From assembly GCF_002355275.1 (NCBI RefSeq), contig NZ_CP023449.1, positions 496,001 through 560,000 on the forward strand: a stretch of DNA of 64,000 bases, given 5' to 3'. Origin of the DNA: Rhizorhabdus dicambivorans (GTDB lineage: Bacteria; Pseudomonadota; Alphaproteobacteria; Sphingomonadales; Sphingomonadaceae). The position numbers and the translations under genes are program-made. Positions 45,139-53,639 of the stretch are shown in pieces. Below the pieces are notes generated by a model. The model was not told where the DNA came from, made no database searches, and was given only the letters and a program-made list of their open reading frames with translations. Each line of letters starts with the position of its first letter. Within the stretch, counting starts at the first letter, position 1.

Positions 45139-45912
45139 ATGACCGCCACGCCTCCCTCGCGCCGGATCCGGATCGCCGCCGCCTTCGATCGCGCGGAAGG
45201 CTATGCCGCAGCCGCCGACGCGCAGGCGCGCGCCGCGACGATGCTCGCCCAGCGAATCGCGGCGGCGTCCCTGCCGGCCCGGCCGCGTATCCTGGAGCTG
45301 GGATGCGGCACCGGCTTCCTCACCCATGCGCTGGCCGCCTCGATCGGCGCGGCGGACTGGACCGTCAGCGATATCGCCCCGGCGATGGTGCGGCGGGCAC
45401 GGACGGGCCTGGCGATCGATGCCGACTGGCGGGTGATCGACGGCGAGGCGCTCGATCCCGCGCTCGGCGAGTTCGACCTGATCGCATCGAGCATGGCCTT
45501 CCAGTGGTTCGCCGATCTGCCGGGCGCGGTGGAGCGGCTGGCGCGCCGGCTGCGGGCCGGCGGCCTGCTCGCCTTCGCGACGATGGCGGCGGGCAGCTTC
45601 GCCGAATGGGAGGATGCCCTGCGGCAGGAAGGGCTTCCGTCGGGCACGCCGGCCTATCCCGATGCCGATGCGCTGGCCCGGCTCGCGCCTCCCGGCTTTT
45701 CCGCCGACGTCGCGATCGCCGACATCGTCCAGGAGGAAAGCGACGGGCGCGGCTTCCTGCGCCGGCTCAAGGCGATCGGCGCGGGCACGCCCGCACCCGG
45801 CTACCGCCCGCTCGCCCCCGCCGCGCTGCGCCGGGCTATGGCCCGATTCGATGCGGGGCCGCGCCGCGTCACCTATCGTATCGGCTTCTGCCTGATATCG
45901 CCTCAGAACTGA
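45139..45912 (+). CDS. class I SAM-dependent methyltransferase (BioC-like)
   Basis: A 257-residue methyltransferase. The SAM-binding motif I is 'ILELGCGTGFLTHAL' at about 51-65, motif II lies in TVSDIAPAMV, and 'FDLIASSMAFQWFADLPGAV' is motif IV/V. The opening 'IAAAFDRAEGYAAAADAQ' resembles BioC, which methylates malonyl-ACP to start biotin synthesis. No biotin genes lie nearby, so the BioC role is only a suggestion. ATG 45139 fits the family start; it lies divergent from bfd. Its last ten bases overlap a tiny reverse-strand gene. Confidence 0.85.
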   Translation: MTATPPSRRIRIAAAFDRAEGYAAAADAQARAATMLAQRIAAASLPARPRILELGCGTGFLTHALAASIGAADWTVSDIAPAMVRRARTGLAIDADWRVIDGEALDPALGEFDLIASSMAFQWFADLPGAVERLARRLRAGGLLAFATMAAGSFAEWEDALRQEGLPSGTPAYPDADALARLAPPGFSADVAIADIVQEESDGRGFLRRLKAIGAGTPAPGYRPLAPAALRRAMARFDAGPRRVTYRIGFCLISPQN

Positions 45913-45983
45913 TGGGTGCAGAAGGCGAGCAGCAGGATCAGCGGGATCGGTATGCCGATCAGCCAGAGCAGGATGGAACGCAT
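45903..45983 (-). CDS. 26-residue membrane protein (candidate)
   Basis: A short reverse-strand frame with GAGGA nine bases upstream of its ATG. It encodes 26 residues beginning 'MRSILLWLIGIPIPLILLLA' and ending FCTHQF, a single hydrophobic helix. Similar tiny helices are common unannotated genes in proteobacteria, as far as I recall. It overlaps the end of the methyltransferase gene by ten bases, tail to tail. Function unknown. Confidence 0.6.
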   Translation of the reverse strand: MRSILLWLIGIPIPLILLLAFCTHQF

Positions 45984-46040
45984 GACAGGGTCCTCACATG
46001 GAGAGGATAGAACCCGTCAGCGGCAGAAAAGGCTCCGTGA

Positions 46041-46457
46041 TCAGCGCGATACGGTGATCGCGGCCTCGCCTTCGGCCATGCCCGAAAGCGCGATGGTATA
46101 GTGGCCGACGGCCAGATCGAAATCGACGATCTTGGCAACGCCCGATCCCGCCGCGCCATGGCCATGGCCGACCGAGGGCACCGGCTTGCCGTCGCGGATA
46201 AGCTCGATCCACCCCTTGGCGCCGAGCGACACATGGTAGCGGCCGGGCTCGTCGATATCGACGCCGAGGATCGCGCCATGGTTGGCCGGCGGCTGGGTGA
46301 ACGGCGGCGCCACCGGATAGACCAGGTCGCGCTGCGGGCTGAGCCGGACGGTCGCGGTCTGGCCGGGATCGAGCGGCACTTCGGCGAGGGTCGGGGTGGC
46401 GAGGAGGAGGGCGGCGAAGGCCAGGATTCTAGAACGCACGCTTACCTCCGTCTTCAT
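46041..46457 (-). CDS. small secreted protein, unknown function
   Basis: A 138-residue protein with a signal peptide (basic 1-9, hydrophobic 10-22, cleavage near TLA|EV). The mature part looks beta-rich: 'GQTATVRLSPQRDLVYPVAP', 'GRYHVSLGAKGWIELIRDG' and 'VGHYTIALSG', like an all-beta sensor or copper-like domain, and a HGHG stretch could bind metal. I do not recognise a named family. The gene stands downstream of ppc on the same strand with a hairpin between, so it may have its own promoter. Confidence 0.75.
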   Translation of the reverse strand: MKTEVSVRSRILAFAALLLATPTLAEVPLDPGQTATVRLSPQRDLVYPVAPPFTQPPANHGAILGVDIDEPGRYHVSLGAKGWIELIRDGKPVPSVGHGHGAAGSGVAKIVDFDLAVGHYTIALSGMAEGEAAITVSR

Positions 46458-46465
46458 TTCTTAAG

Positions 46466-46491
46466 CCCTCTCCCATGAAGATGGGAGAGGG
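46466..46491 (-). repeat. family C hairpin after ppc
   Basis: CCCTCTCCCAT and ATGGGAGAGGG form a perfect 11-base stem around GAAG, 13 bases past the ppc stop. It shares CTCTCCC/GGGAGAG with the element at 8785-8918 and may terminate ppc. Confidence 0.65.
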
Positions 46492-46503
46492 AGAGGCGCC
46501 TGC

Positions 46504-49185
46504 CTACCCGCTGTTCCTCAGCGCCGTCGCGATCGCGTTGATCGAGAGCTGGATGCCCTCGCGCACCCGGGGATCGTCTTCGCCGGCGCGGTGGCGCTTG
46601 AGCAGTTCGATCTGGAGCAGGTTGAGCGGCTCGATATAGGGCAGGCGCAGCCGGATCGACTGGTCGAGCGACGGGTTCTTCTGGAGCAGCCGTGTCTGCC
46701 GCGTGATCGACAGCAGCGCCTCCTGGCTCCGCTCCCAGCCGTCGCGTATCTCGCCGAAGATCGCCTTGCCCATCGCCTGATCCTCGACCAGCGCGACATA
46801 GCGCTCAGCCAGGTCCATGTCCGACTTGGCGAGCACCATCTCCAGATTGGCGAGGGTCGACTGGAAGAAGGGCCAGGCCTCCAGCATTTCGCGCAGCAGG
46901 CCGATGTCCTTGTGGCCCTTCAGGCCATGGCCGACGCCGTACCAGCCCGGCAGCATCACCCGCGCCTGCGCCCAGCTGAACACCCAGGGGATGGCGCGCA
47001 GATCCTCGATCCGGTCGCTTTTGGTGCGGCTGGCCGGGCGCGATCCGATCTTCAGGTCGGCGATCTCGGCGATCGGGGTCATCTGGCGGAAGAAGGTCCG
47101 GAAACCCTCGGTCTCGTACACCAGCCCGCGATAGGCCTTGAAGGCGCGGCCCGAAATGTCGTCCATCGCCGCGAAGAAGCGCTTGCGGTCCTCGGGCCTG
47201 AGGCTCTCCTCCTCCAGCGTCGCGAGCAGGGTGGCGGAGGTCATCGCCTCCAGATTGGCGGCCGCGCTCTCGCGGGTGCCATATTTGGCGGCGATCACCT
47301 CGCCCTGCTCGGTGATGCGGATGCGGCCCTGCACGGTGCCGTGCGGCTGGGCGAGGATCGCGGCGAAGCTCGATCCGCCGCCGCGCCCGACGGCGCCGCC
47401 CCGGCCGTGGAACAGCTGGATCGCGGTGCCGGCCTCGGCGAACACCTTGCGCAGCGCGCTCGATGCCTCGTGCAGGCTCCAGACCGAGGTGAGGTAGCCG
47501 CCGTCCTTGTTCGAATCCGAATAGCCGACCATCACCTCCTGATGGCCGCGCGCGGCGGTGATCGCGGCGACCTCGGGCAGGCCGAAATAGCGGGTCATCA
47601 CCTCGGGCGCGCGTTCGAGGTCGCCGATCGTCTCGAACAGCGGCACCGCCATGATCGCCGCAGCCGGGGGATCGCCCGGCACGTAGAGCCCCGCTTCCTT
47701 GAGCAGGATGTTCACCTCCAGCATGTCCGAGACATTGTCGGCCTTGGAGATGAGGTAGGTGGTGATCGCCTGCGGGCCGTACAGCCGGTGCGCCTCGGCG
47801 GCAGCCTCGACGATCGCCAGCTCCGACAGCGTCTCCTCGGCATAGGCGCCGAACGGGGTGCGCAGCAGGCGCTTCGATGCCAGTTCGGAGCGCAGCAGCG
47901 CCACCCGCGCCGCCTCGTCCAGCGCGAGATAATCGGCCTCGACCCCGGCGACCTTCAGCAGGTCGGCGACGACCCGTTCATGGACGTCGGCATTCTGGCG
48001 CATGTCGAGCGTGGCGAGGTGGAAGCCGAAAGTCTCGACCGCGCGGATCAGCCGGCCCAGCGCACCATTGCCCGACAGCGATCCCGCGCCGGTGCGGTTG
48101 AGCGCATGGGCGATCTCGACCAGGTCGGCGCGCAGCGAGGCGGGGTCCTGATAGGCGCCATGCTCGGCCTCGCTGAACGGCAGGCGGGCGGGCGTGCGGC
48201 CGGTCAGCTGCTGATAGGTCTTGGACAGGCGCGAATAGATGCCGGTGATCGCGCGGCGATAGGGCTCGTCGCTGCGGGTCGAGCTCTTGTCACCCGATGC
48301 CTCGGCCAGCTTCTCCACCTCCCAGGTCACCTCGGCCAGCTCCGTCGAGATCGACAGTTCGGCGCCCAGCTCGTGCAGCTCCTTCAGATAATAGCCCACC
48401 ACCGTCTCGGCCGCGCGCGACAGCGCCAGCCGCAGCGAATCGGCGGTGACGAACGGGTTGCCGTCGCGATCGCCGCCGATCCAGGTGCCGGGGCGCAGGA
48501 AGCTCGCCGGGCGATGGCCCAGCGCGCGGCCCCAGCGCGAATAGAGCGCGGGCAGGGTCGGCAGGAAGATGTCGCGCAGATAGGCCAGCGCGGTCTCGAC
48601 CTCGTCGGCGACATAGAGCCGTTCGCGGCGCAAGGGGCGGGTCTGCCACAGCAGCGCGATCTGGCGGTAGATCGCCTGGTCGATCAGGTCGCCATCGACG
48701 GTTTCGACCCGGCCGATGTCCTTCAGGATCATCAGTTCGGATATCTTGTTGCGATGATCGATCATCGACTTGCGCCGCACCTCGGTCGGGTGGGCGGTCA
48801 GCACCGGGGCGATCAGTGCGGTCTCCAGCATCTCCACAACCTTGGATCGGGAAATGCCCTGCTTCTCCAGCCGGTCCAGCGCGGCGCCGACGTCGGCGCC
48901 CGGCTCGGCGGTGACGCCCTGCCGGTCCTCGGCAAGGTTGGCGAGCATCGAGAACAGCATGAAGCCGCGCACGAAGGCGAGCGTATCGTCGAGGGTCAGC
49001 GCGTCGAGGCCCGAGTCGATCTCCTGGCTGCCGACGATCCCGCGCGCCCGATCGACCGAGGCCGAGCGGATATATTCGATCCGCCGGAACAGCGCCTCTC
49101 CCCCATAGGCCTTGATCACGTCGCCGAGCAGGCGGCCGAGGAAGCGGATGTCGGGGTTCTGGGTGATCGGCGGTGCGCTGGACAT
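46504..49185 (-). CDS. ppc: phosphoenolpyruvate carboxylase
   Basis: Ppc adds bicarbonate to phosphoenolpyruvate to make oxaloacetate, refilling the citric-acid cycle. The 893-residue enzyme has the catalytic His in 'VLTAHPTEVRRKSM' (near 140), the substrate-binding 'FHGRGGAVGRGGGSSF' and 'GYSDSNKDGGYLTSVW', and 'FSWAQARVMLPGWYGVGHGL'. The C-terminus ends ALRNSG, close to the usual NTG tail. The start at 49185 fits the family length. A family B repeat lies between it and the hydrolase gene. Confidence 0.97.
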   Translation of the reverse strand: MSSAPPITQNPDIRFLGRLLGDVIKAYGGEALFRRIEYIRSASVDRARGIVGSQEIDSGLDALTLDDTLAFVRGFMLFSMLANLAEDRQGVTAEPGADVGAALDRLEKQGISRSKVVEMLETALIAPVLTAHPTEVRRKSMIDHRNKISELMILKDIGRVETVDGDLIDQAIYRQIALLWQTRPLRRERLYVADEVETALAYLRDIFLPTLPALYSRWGRALGHRPASFLRPGTWIGGDRDGNPFVTADSLRLALSRAAETVVGYYLKELHELGAELSISTELAEVTWEVEKLAEASGDKSSTRSDEPYRRAITGIYSRLSKTYQQLTGRTPARLPFSEAEHGAYQDPASLRADLVEIAHALNRTGAGSLSGNGALGRLIRAVETFGFHLATLDMRQNADVHERVVADLLKVAGVEADYLALDEAARVALLRSELASKRLLRTPFGAYAEETLSELAIVEAAAEAHRLYGPQAITTYLISKADNVSDMLEVNILLKEAGLYVPGDPPAAAIMAVPLFETIGDLERAPEVMTRYFGLPEVAAITAARGHQEVMVGYSDSNKDGGYLTSVWSLHEASSALRKVFAEAGTAIQLFHGRGGAVGRGGGSSFAAILAQPHGTVQGRIRITEQGEVIAAKYGTRESAAANLEAMTSATLLATLEEESLRPEDRKRFFAAMDDISGRAFKAYRGLVYETEGFRTFFRQMTPIAEIADLKIGSRPASRTKSDRIEDLRAIPWVFSWAQARVMLPGWYGVGHGLKGHKDIGLLREMLEAWPFFQSTLANLEMVLAKSDMDLAERYVALVEDQAMGKAIFGEIRDGWERSQEALLSITRQTRLLQKNPSLDQSIRLRLPYIEPLNLLQIELLKRHRAGEDDPRVREGIQLSINAIATALRNSG

Positions 49186-49266
49186 GCGCGGATGCTGCGC
49201 CGCAATAAAAGTGAGGTCAATGGGTGACGATACCGGAATCGCTATAGATCAGTCCCATTGCCCTTA

Positions 49267-49364
49267 ACGTCATGCCAGCGAAGGCTGGCATCCATGTCTG
49301 TCTTCCCATCAGATGACATCTGGCTGTTGAGAGACATGGACCCCAGCCTTCGCTGGGGTGACGT
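49267..49364. repeat. family B palindromic repeat (paired arms)
   Basis: ACGTCATGCCAGCGAAGGCT-GGCATCCATG and CATGGACCCCAGC-CTTCGCTGGGGTGACGT are the two arms; the core contains GTCTGTC/GAGAGAC. The arms match the copies at 3913 and 59373 closely. It lies between the ppc promoter region and the hydrolase gene's end. Confidence 0.85.
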
Positions 49365-49375
49365 CCGTTGGCGTC

Positions 49376-50080
49376 TTACCCGAACAGTTCCTCCAGGAAG
49401 TTCCGCATCGCCAGCCAGCTGCGCCGGTCGCTGTCGGGGTTGTACATCCCCTCGCGCGCCGGGTTGGTGAAGGCGTGGACGGTGTGGCCATAGCTGTTGA
49501 TCTGCCAGTCGGCGCCCGCCTCGGTCAGCTCCCTGGCCAGCCCCAACACCGTCTCGGGCGGATCGAGCGGGTCGTCCCAGCCGTGGAGGACCAGGATCTT
49601 CGCCTTGATGTCGCCATGGGGGAAGGGCGGGGCGTCATAAAGGCCATGGAAGCTCGCCACCCCCGCGACATCGGCGCCGCTGCGGGCAAGGTCGAGCACG
49701 CATTTGCCGCCGAAGCAGAAGCCGATCGCCGCCACCCGCGCCGGATCGGCGGGGGCGCCGCTGTCGCGCGCGGCCTGCAGCGCGGCGAGCAGCCGGTCGC
49801 GCAGCAGGCCGCGATCGGCGTTCAGTGCGTCCATCCAGACGCGGGCCTTCTCCATGTCGGTGGTCCATTTATCGACCCCGTAGAGATCGATCGCCACGCC
49901 GACATAGCCGAGTTCGGCCAGGCTGCGGGCCTTGCCCTCCTCGAAACGGCTGCGCCCCATCACCGTGCTGGCGACCAGCACTATCGGGCGCGTCGCGTCG
50001 CTGGTGTCGTCCCAGGCGGCAAAGGCCTCGAAGGCGACGCCGCCATGCTCGTAGCGGACGGGCTTTGTGGCGATCGACAT
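49376..50080 (-). CDS. dienelactone-hydrolase-family enzyme
   Basis: A 234-residue alpha/beta-hydrolase of the dienelactone hydrolase family. The nucleophile is C122 in 'AIGFCFGGKCVLDLA', the acid D169 or D170 in 'VLHGWDDPLDPP', and H202 in 'YGHTVHAFTNP', the C-D-H triad of the family. Relatives include broad-specificity esterases as well as the chlorocatechol-pathway enzyme. No aromatic-degradation genes are near, so the substrate is open. ATG 50080 is used because the conserved fold begins soon after; the longer frame upstream is not conserved. Confidence 0.88.
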   Translation of the reverse strand: MSIATKPVRYEHGGVAFEAFAAWDDTSDATRPIVLVASTVMGRSRFEEGKARSLAELGYVGVAIDLYGVDKWTTDMEKARVWMDALNADRGLLRDRLLAALQAARDSGAPADPARVAAIGFCFGGKCVLDLARSGADVAGVASFHGLYDAPPFPHGDIKAKILVLHGWDDPLDPPETVLGLARELTEAGADWQINSYGHTVHAFTNPAREGMYNPDSDRRSWLAMRNFLEELFG

Positions 50081-50195
50081 GGCGGCGGACTCCGAGGCTG
50101 TGTGGAGGCCCTTTTCGCCGCTCATTCCGCCATTGCAAGGGTGACAGAAAGCTGTTCGGCCACTAAGAGGCCCCTTCCGTCGCGCATAAGGGGAA

Positions 50196-50885
50196 ATGAT
50201 GCCCACCCTCGTCCTGATCCGCCACGGCCAGTCGGCCTGGAATCTCGAAAACCGCTTCACCGGCTGGTGGGACGTCAACCTGACCGAACAGGGTATCGCC
50301 GAGGCCCAGGCGGCGGGCGAGCTGATGGCCGCCAAGGGCCTCGATTTCGATCAATGCTATACCAGCTTCCAGACCCGCGCGATCAAGACGCTGAACCTGG
50401 CGCTGGAGGCGATGGGCCGGCTGTGGCTGCCGGTCGAGAAGGACTGGCGGCTCAACGAGCGCCATTATGGCGGGCTGACCGGCCTCAACAAGGCCGAGAC
50501 CGCGGCGAAGCATGGCGATGATCAGGTCAAGATCTGGCGCCGCAGCTTCGATATCCCCCCGCCGGTGCTGGAGCCGGGCGGGGAGTTCGATCTCGCCGCC
50601 GACCGCCGCTATGCCGGCATCGCCATCCCCTCGACCGAGAGCTTGAAGGACACGATCGCCCGCGTGCTGCCCTATTGGGAGGCGCGGATCGCGCCCGACC
50701 TGAAGGCGGGCAAGCGGGTCGTGATCTCCGCGCACGGCAATTCGCTGCGTGCGCTGGTCAAGCATCTCTCGCACATCCCCGACGACGAGATCACCGAACT
50801 GGAGATCCCGACCGGCCAGCCGATCGTCTATGAGCTGAACGACGATCTGAGCGCGAAGGATCGCTATTATCTGTCGGAACGGTAG
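50196..50885 (+). CDS. gpmA: 2,3-bisphosphoglycerate-dependent phosphoglycerate mutase
   Basis: GpmA interconverts 3- and 2-phosphoglycerate in glycolysis. The 229-residue protein has the phosphorylated H10 in '[20 protein letters not shown]', the proton donor E in '[17 protein letters not shown]', and a second His in '[16 protein letters not shown]'. The length is standard for GpmA. ATG at 50196 or 50199. A family E repeat separates it from purE, so it is probably its own transcript. Confidence 0.97.
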   Translation: MMPTLVLIRHGQSAWNLENRFTGWWDVNLTEQGIAEAQAAGELMAAKGLDFDQCYTSFQTRAIKTLNLALEAMGRLWLPVEKDWRLNERHYGGLTGLNKAETAAKHGDDQVKIWRRSFDIPPPVLEPGGEFDLAADRRYAGIAIPSTESLKDTIARVLPYWEARIAPDLKAGKRVVISAHGNSLRALVKHLSHIPDDEITELEIPTGQPIVYELNDDLSAKDRYYLSER

Positions 50886-50891
50886 AAGATG

Positions 50892-51014
50892 AAGATCCCC
50901 CCCATCACGGATGGGGAGGGGGACCACCCGCAGGGTGGTGGAGGGGTAGGGGTCGCAGACCCCTCCACCGCCTGCGGCGGTCCCCCTCCCCACCGCTTCG
51001 CGGCAGGGAGGATC
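50892..51014. repeat. family E palindromic repeat (paired arms)
   Basis: GATCCCCCCCATC and GGGAGGATC mark the ends; the core has GGGGACCACC/GGTGGTGGAGGGGT and CCCTCCACCGCC/GGCGGTCCCCC. The organisation matches the element at 36127-36272. It lies in the gpmA-purE gap. Confidence 0.85.
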
Positions 51015-51024
51015 TAGGGACTCT

Positions 51025-51513
51025 ATGGCTGAAGCACCGCTGATCGGGATCATCATGGGCAGCCGCTCGGACTGGGAGACCATGTCCCACGCCGCCGCCA
51101 CGCTCGACGCGCTGGGCGTGCCGCATGAGACGCTGGTGGTCTCGGCGCACCGCACGCCGGACCGGCTCTATGATTATGCGAAATCGGCGGTGGAGCGCGG
51201 CCTGAGGGCGATCATCGCCGGGGCGGGCGGCGCGGCCCATCTGCCGGGCATGGCCGCGTCGATGACGCGGCTGCCGGTGCTGGGCGTGCCCGTCGAATCC
51301 AAGGCGCTCAAGGGCATGGACAGCCTGTTGTCGATCGTCCAGATGCCCGGCGGCGTGCCCGTGGGCACCTTCGCGATCGGCAAGCCGGGCGCGATCAACG
51401 CCGCGCTGTTCGGCGCCGCGATCCTCGCCACCACCGATCCGGCCCTCGCCGCGCGTCTCGATGCGTGGCGCGCGAAGCAGACCGCCGATGTCGCGGTCGA
51501 GCCCCACGACTGA
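51025..51513 (+). CDS. purE: N5-carboxyaminoimidazole ribonucleotide mutase
   Basis: PurE converts N5-CAIR to CAIR in purine synthesis. The 162-residue protein has the phosphate-binding '[13 protein letters not shown]', '[14 protein letters not shown]', the glycine-rich '[19 protein letters not shown]' and the '[20 protein letters not shown]' loop, all typical of class I. The purK gene begins just after its stop, so the two steps are coupled. Confidence 0.97.
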   Translation: MAEAPLIGIIMGSRSDWETMSHAAATLDALGVPHETLVVSAHRTPDRLYDYAKSAVERGLRAIIAGAGGAAHLPGMAASMTRLPVLGVPVESKALKGMDSLLSIVQMPGGVPVGTFAIGKPGAINAALFGAAILATTDPALAARLDAWRAKQTADVAVEPHD

Positions 51514-51520
51514 TCGCGTG

Positions 51521-52579
51521 ATGATCCCGCCCGGCAAGACCATCGGCATCATCGGCGGCGGCCAGCTCGGCCGGATGCTCAGCATCGCGGCGGCCAATCT
51601 CGGCTATCGCTCGGCGATCTACGCGCCCGAGCCGAGCGGCCCGGCGGCGGATGTCTCGGCGCGCTGGGTGCAGGGCAGCTATGACGATGTCGCGGCGCTG
51701 CAGGCCTTCGCGCAGGGCGTCGACGTCATCACCTATGAGTTCGAGAATATCCCGGTCGCGCCGCTGGAAAGCCTGCGGGTGCCGCTCGCCCCGCACCCCC
51801 GCGCCCTCGCGACCGCGCAGGACCGCGCGACCGAAAAGGCCTTCGTCCAGGCGATCGGCGGCCGCCCGGCGCCCTGGGCGGTGGTGTCGAGCCGCGAGGA
51901 TCTCGACGCGGCGGTCAAGCTGATCGGCGCGCCCGCGATCCTCAAGACGCGGCGCTTCGGCTATGACGGCAAGGGCCAGGCGCGGCTCAAGGACGCGGCC
52001 GACGCCGACGAGGCCTGGGCGGCGCTCGCCTGGGCGCCGGCGGTGCTGGAGGGCTTCGTCGATTTCGAGCGCGAATTCTCGATCGTGATCGTGCGCGGCG
52101 CCGACGGTACCACCGCGATCTGGGATCCGGTGCTGAACGTCCATGAGGACGGCATCCTCGCGCTCTCGGCGGTGCCCGCCCAGCTGGACGAGGCGACGGT
52201 CGCGGCGGCGAAGGCGCTGGCCGGGAAGATCGTCGCCGAGCTCGACTATGTCGGCGTGCTGGCGATCGAATATTTCGACACGGCCGAAGGCCCGGTGTTC
52301 AACGAGATGGCCCCCCGCGTCCACAATAGCGGCCACTGGACGATCGAGGGCGCGGTCACCTCGCAGTTCGAGAATCATATCCGCGCGATCTGCGGCCTCC
52401 CCCTCGGCTCCACCGCGCGCGCGGCGCCCCGGGTCGAGATGCGCAACCTGATCGGTGCGCAGGCCGGCGACTGGGACATGATCCTGTCGGACCCGGCAGC
52501 GCACCTCCACCTCTACGGCAAGGGCCAGGCCCGCCCGGGCCGCAAGATGGGGCATGTGACGAAGCTGTTCTTCGAATAG
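51521..52579 (+). CDS. purK: N5-carboxyaminoimidazole ribonucleotide synthetase
   Basis: PurK uses ATP and bicarbonate to make N5-CAIR from AIR, the step before PurE. The 352-residue ATP-grasp enzyme begins 'IGIIGGGQLGRMLSIAA', contains 'ILKTRRFGYDGKGQ' (ATP site) and the metal-binding 'EMAPRVHNSGHWTIEGAVTS'. ATG 51521 is chosen; GTG 51518 would add one residue. It overlaps no gene but lies seven bases after purE. A repeat follows. Confidence 0.96.
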   Translation: MIPPGKTIGIIGGGQLGRMLSIAAANLGYRSAIYAPEPSGPAADVSARWVQGSYDDVAALQAFAQGVDVITYEFENIPVAPLESLRVPLAPHPRALATAQDRATEKAFVQAIGGRPAPWAVVSSREDLDAAVKLIGAPAILKTRRFGYDGKGQARLKDAADADEAWAALAWAPAVLEGFVDFEREFSIVIVRGADGTTAIWDPVLNVHEDGILALSAVPAQLDEATVAAAKALAGKIVAELDYVGVLAIEYFDTAEGPVFNEMAPRVHNSGHWTIEGAVTSQFENHIRAICGLPLGSTARAAPRVEMRNLIGAQAGDWDMILSDPAAHLHLYGKGQARPGRKMGHVTKLFFE

Positions 52580-52587
52580 CCCCACTA

Positions 52588-52735
52588 CCGTCATTCCCGC
52601 AGGCGGGAATCCATATTCTCTGAAGCTCGAACCTCTTGGGCGAAGGGCTTATCGATCCCCGCATCCGCGAGGATGACGCGTGTTGGGGAGCGGACGCTTT
52701 TTACGCAAAGGTCCCGCTTTCGCCGGGATGACGGT
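52588..52735. repeat. diverged family B repeat after purK
   Basis: CCGTCATTCCCGC-AGGCGGGAATCCAT at the left, GATCCCCGCATCCGCGAGGATGACG in the middle and GGTCCCGCTTTCGCCGGGATGACGG at the right are three related arms. Between convergent purK and the PAS gene, it may serve as a double terminator. Confidence 0.7.
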
Positions 52736-52743
52736 GTAAAGGC

Positions 52744-53226
52744 TCAGCGATATTCGTCGGTCACGTCGCGCTTGAAGCCGTGCAGGCGGATGGGTTGATA
52801 ATCGACGCAGACCGGTGCGGCGACGATCCGCATCCAGCGTTCGCCGCCGTCGGCGGGGCGCAGTTCGACATCGAGGGTGAAGCCGCGGCGGTGGCGGATC
52901 GCGTGGCCGCGCAGCCGTTCGAGCGCAGCGCGCGACGGTTCGGCATAGAGCCCCAGCGCCTCGTCACGGCTTACCTCCGCGCCGCGCGGCAGGCCGAACA
53001 GATCGAACACGCCGAACGACCAGGTCAGCCGGCTGTCGGCCAGATCGCATTCCCAGACGCCCAACCCGCGCCCCGCCAGCATCCGCTCGTCGAGCGACGG
53101 ATCGACCAGCGCGGCACCCGACCAGCGGAAGTCATGGCCCAGATCGAAGCGCTGGTCGCGCTCGAACAGCGGCCAGCTATGGGTGAGCGGTGAAGGTGCG
53201 GACGGTTCCAGGCAACAGTCTTCCAT
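52744..53226 (-). CDS. single-domain PAS protein
   Basis: A 160-residue protein with one PAS domain of the PAS_3 type. The segment 'GRGLGVWECDLADSRLTWS' and the helices after it, then 'RMIVAAPVCVDYQPIRLHGF', fit the fold (about residues 50-158). No kinase, cyclase or DNA-binding domain is attached, so it would act by binding another protein or a small molecule. The end (FKRDVTDEYR) has the usual PAC-linker D-V-T sequence, where an output domain normally continues; it may be a remnant of a larger signalling protein. Confidence 0.8.
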   Translation of the reverse strand: MEDCCLEPSAPSPLTHSWPLFERDQRFDLGHDFRWSGAALVDPSLDERMLAGRGLGVWECDLADSRLTWSFGVFDLFGLPRGAEVSRDEALGLYAEPSRAALERLRGHAIRHRRGFTLDVELRPADGGERWMRIVAAPVCVDYQPIRLHGFKRDVTDEYR

Positions 53227-53342
53227 GACGGCGAGGATAATCGCCCCATCCTAACGGATCATGACCGGCGCGTCTCAAATATCTGGCATGATGGGTAAAT
53301 CCGCGCCGTTCCCCCCTGCCGGAAGACGGGGAGAAGGGCCGG

Positions 53343-53639
53343 CTAGCCCCGTCGCACCCCCGTCATCTCCGCCTTGCCGAAGGCGCCCATCGTCACCGTG
53401 CCGGTCAGCCGGTCGCCATCCACCACCGCCTTGCCCACCAGCGTCATCCGCATCGGCTTCTCGGTCGGCATCTTCCATAGCAGCCGGTCGCCTTCGATGC
53501 GGCCGTCGATCACCGGCAGCTCGCCGATGTCGGCGACGTTGCTGCCGGTGAAGCGATCGCCGTCGCGGATGATGGTGAGGACCGAGGCCTGCTCGCCGAA
53601 CGGTGCCCTGGTCACGCAGTCCCAGATCTCGACGCTCAT
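53343..53639 (-). CDS. small protein, unknown function
   Basis: A 98-residue protein without signal peptide or membrane helix. It is predicted to be beta-rich, with repeated DGDRFTG / EGDRLLW / DGDRLTG segments, suggesting a small beta-barrel or meander of lipocalin-like type. I do not recognise a named family. Its ATG overlaps the stop of the M16 peptidase gene (53636-53639), so it is the second gene of that operon. Confidence 0.75.
   Translation of the reverse strand: MSVEIWDCVTRAPFGEQASVLTIIRDGDRFTGSNVADIGELPVIDGRIEGDRLLWKMPTEKPMRMTLVGKAVVDGDRLTGTVTMGAFGKAEMTGVRRG

Noticed and set aside
46591-49227. Long forward frame opposite ppc
   Set aside because: Shadow of ppc with random-looking composition, whereas ppc has all active-site motifs.
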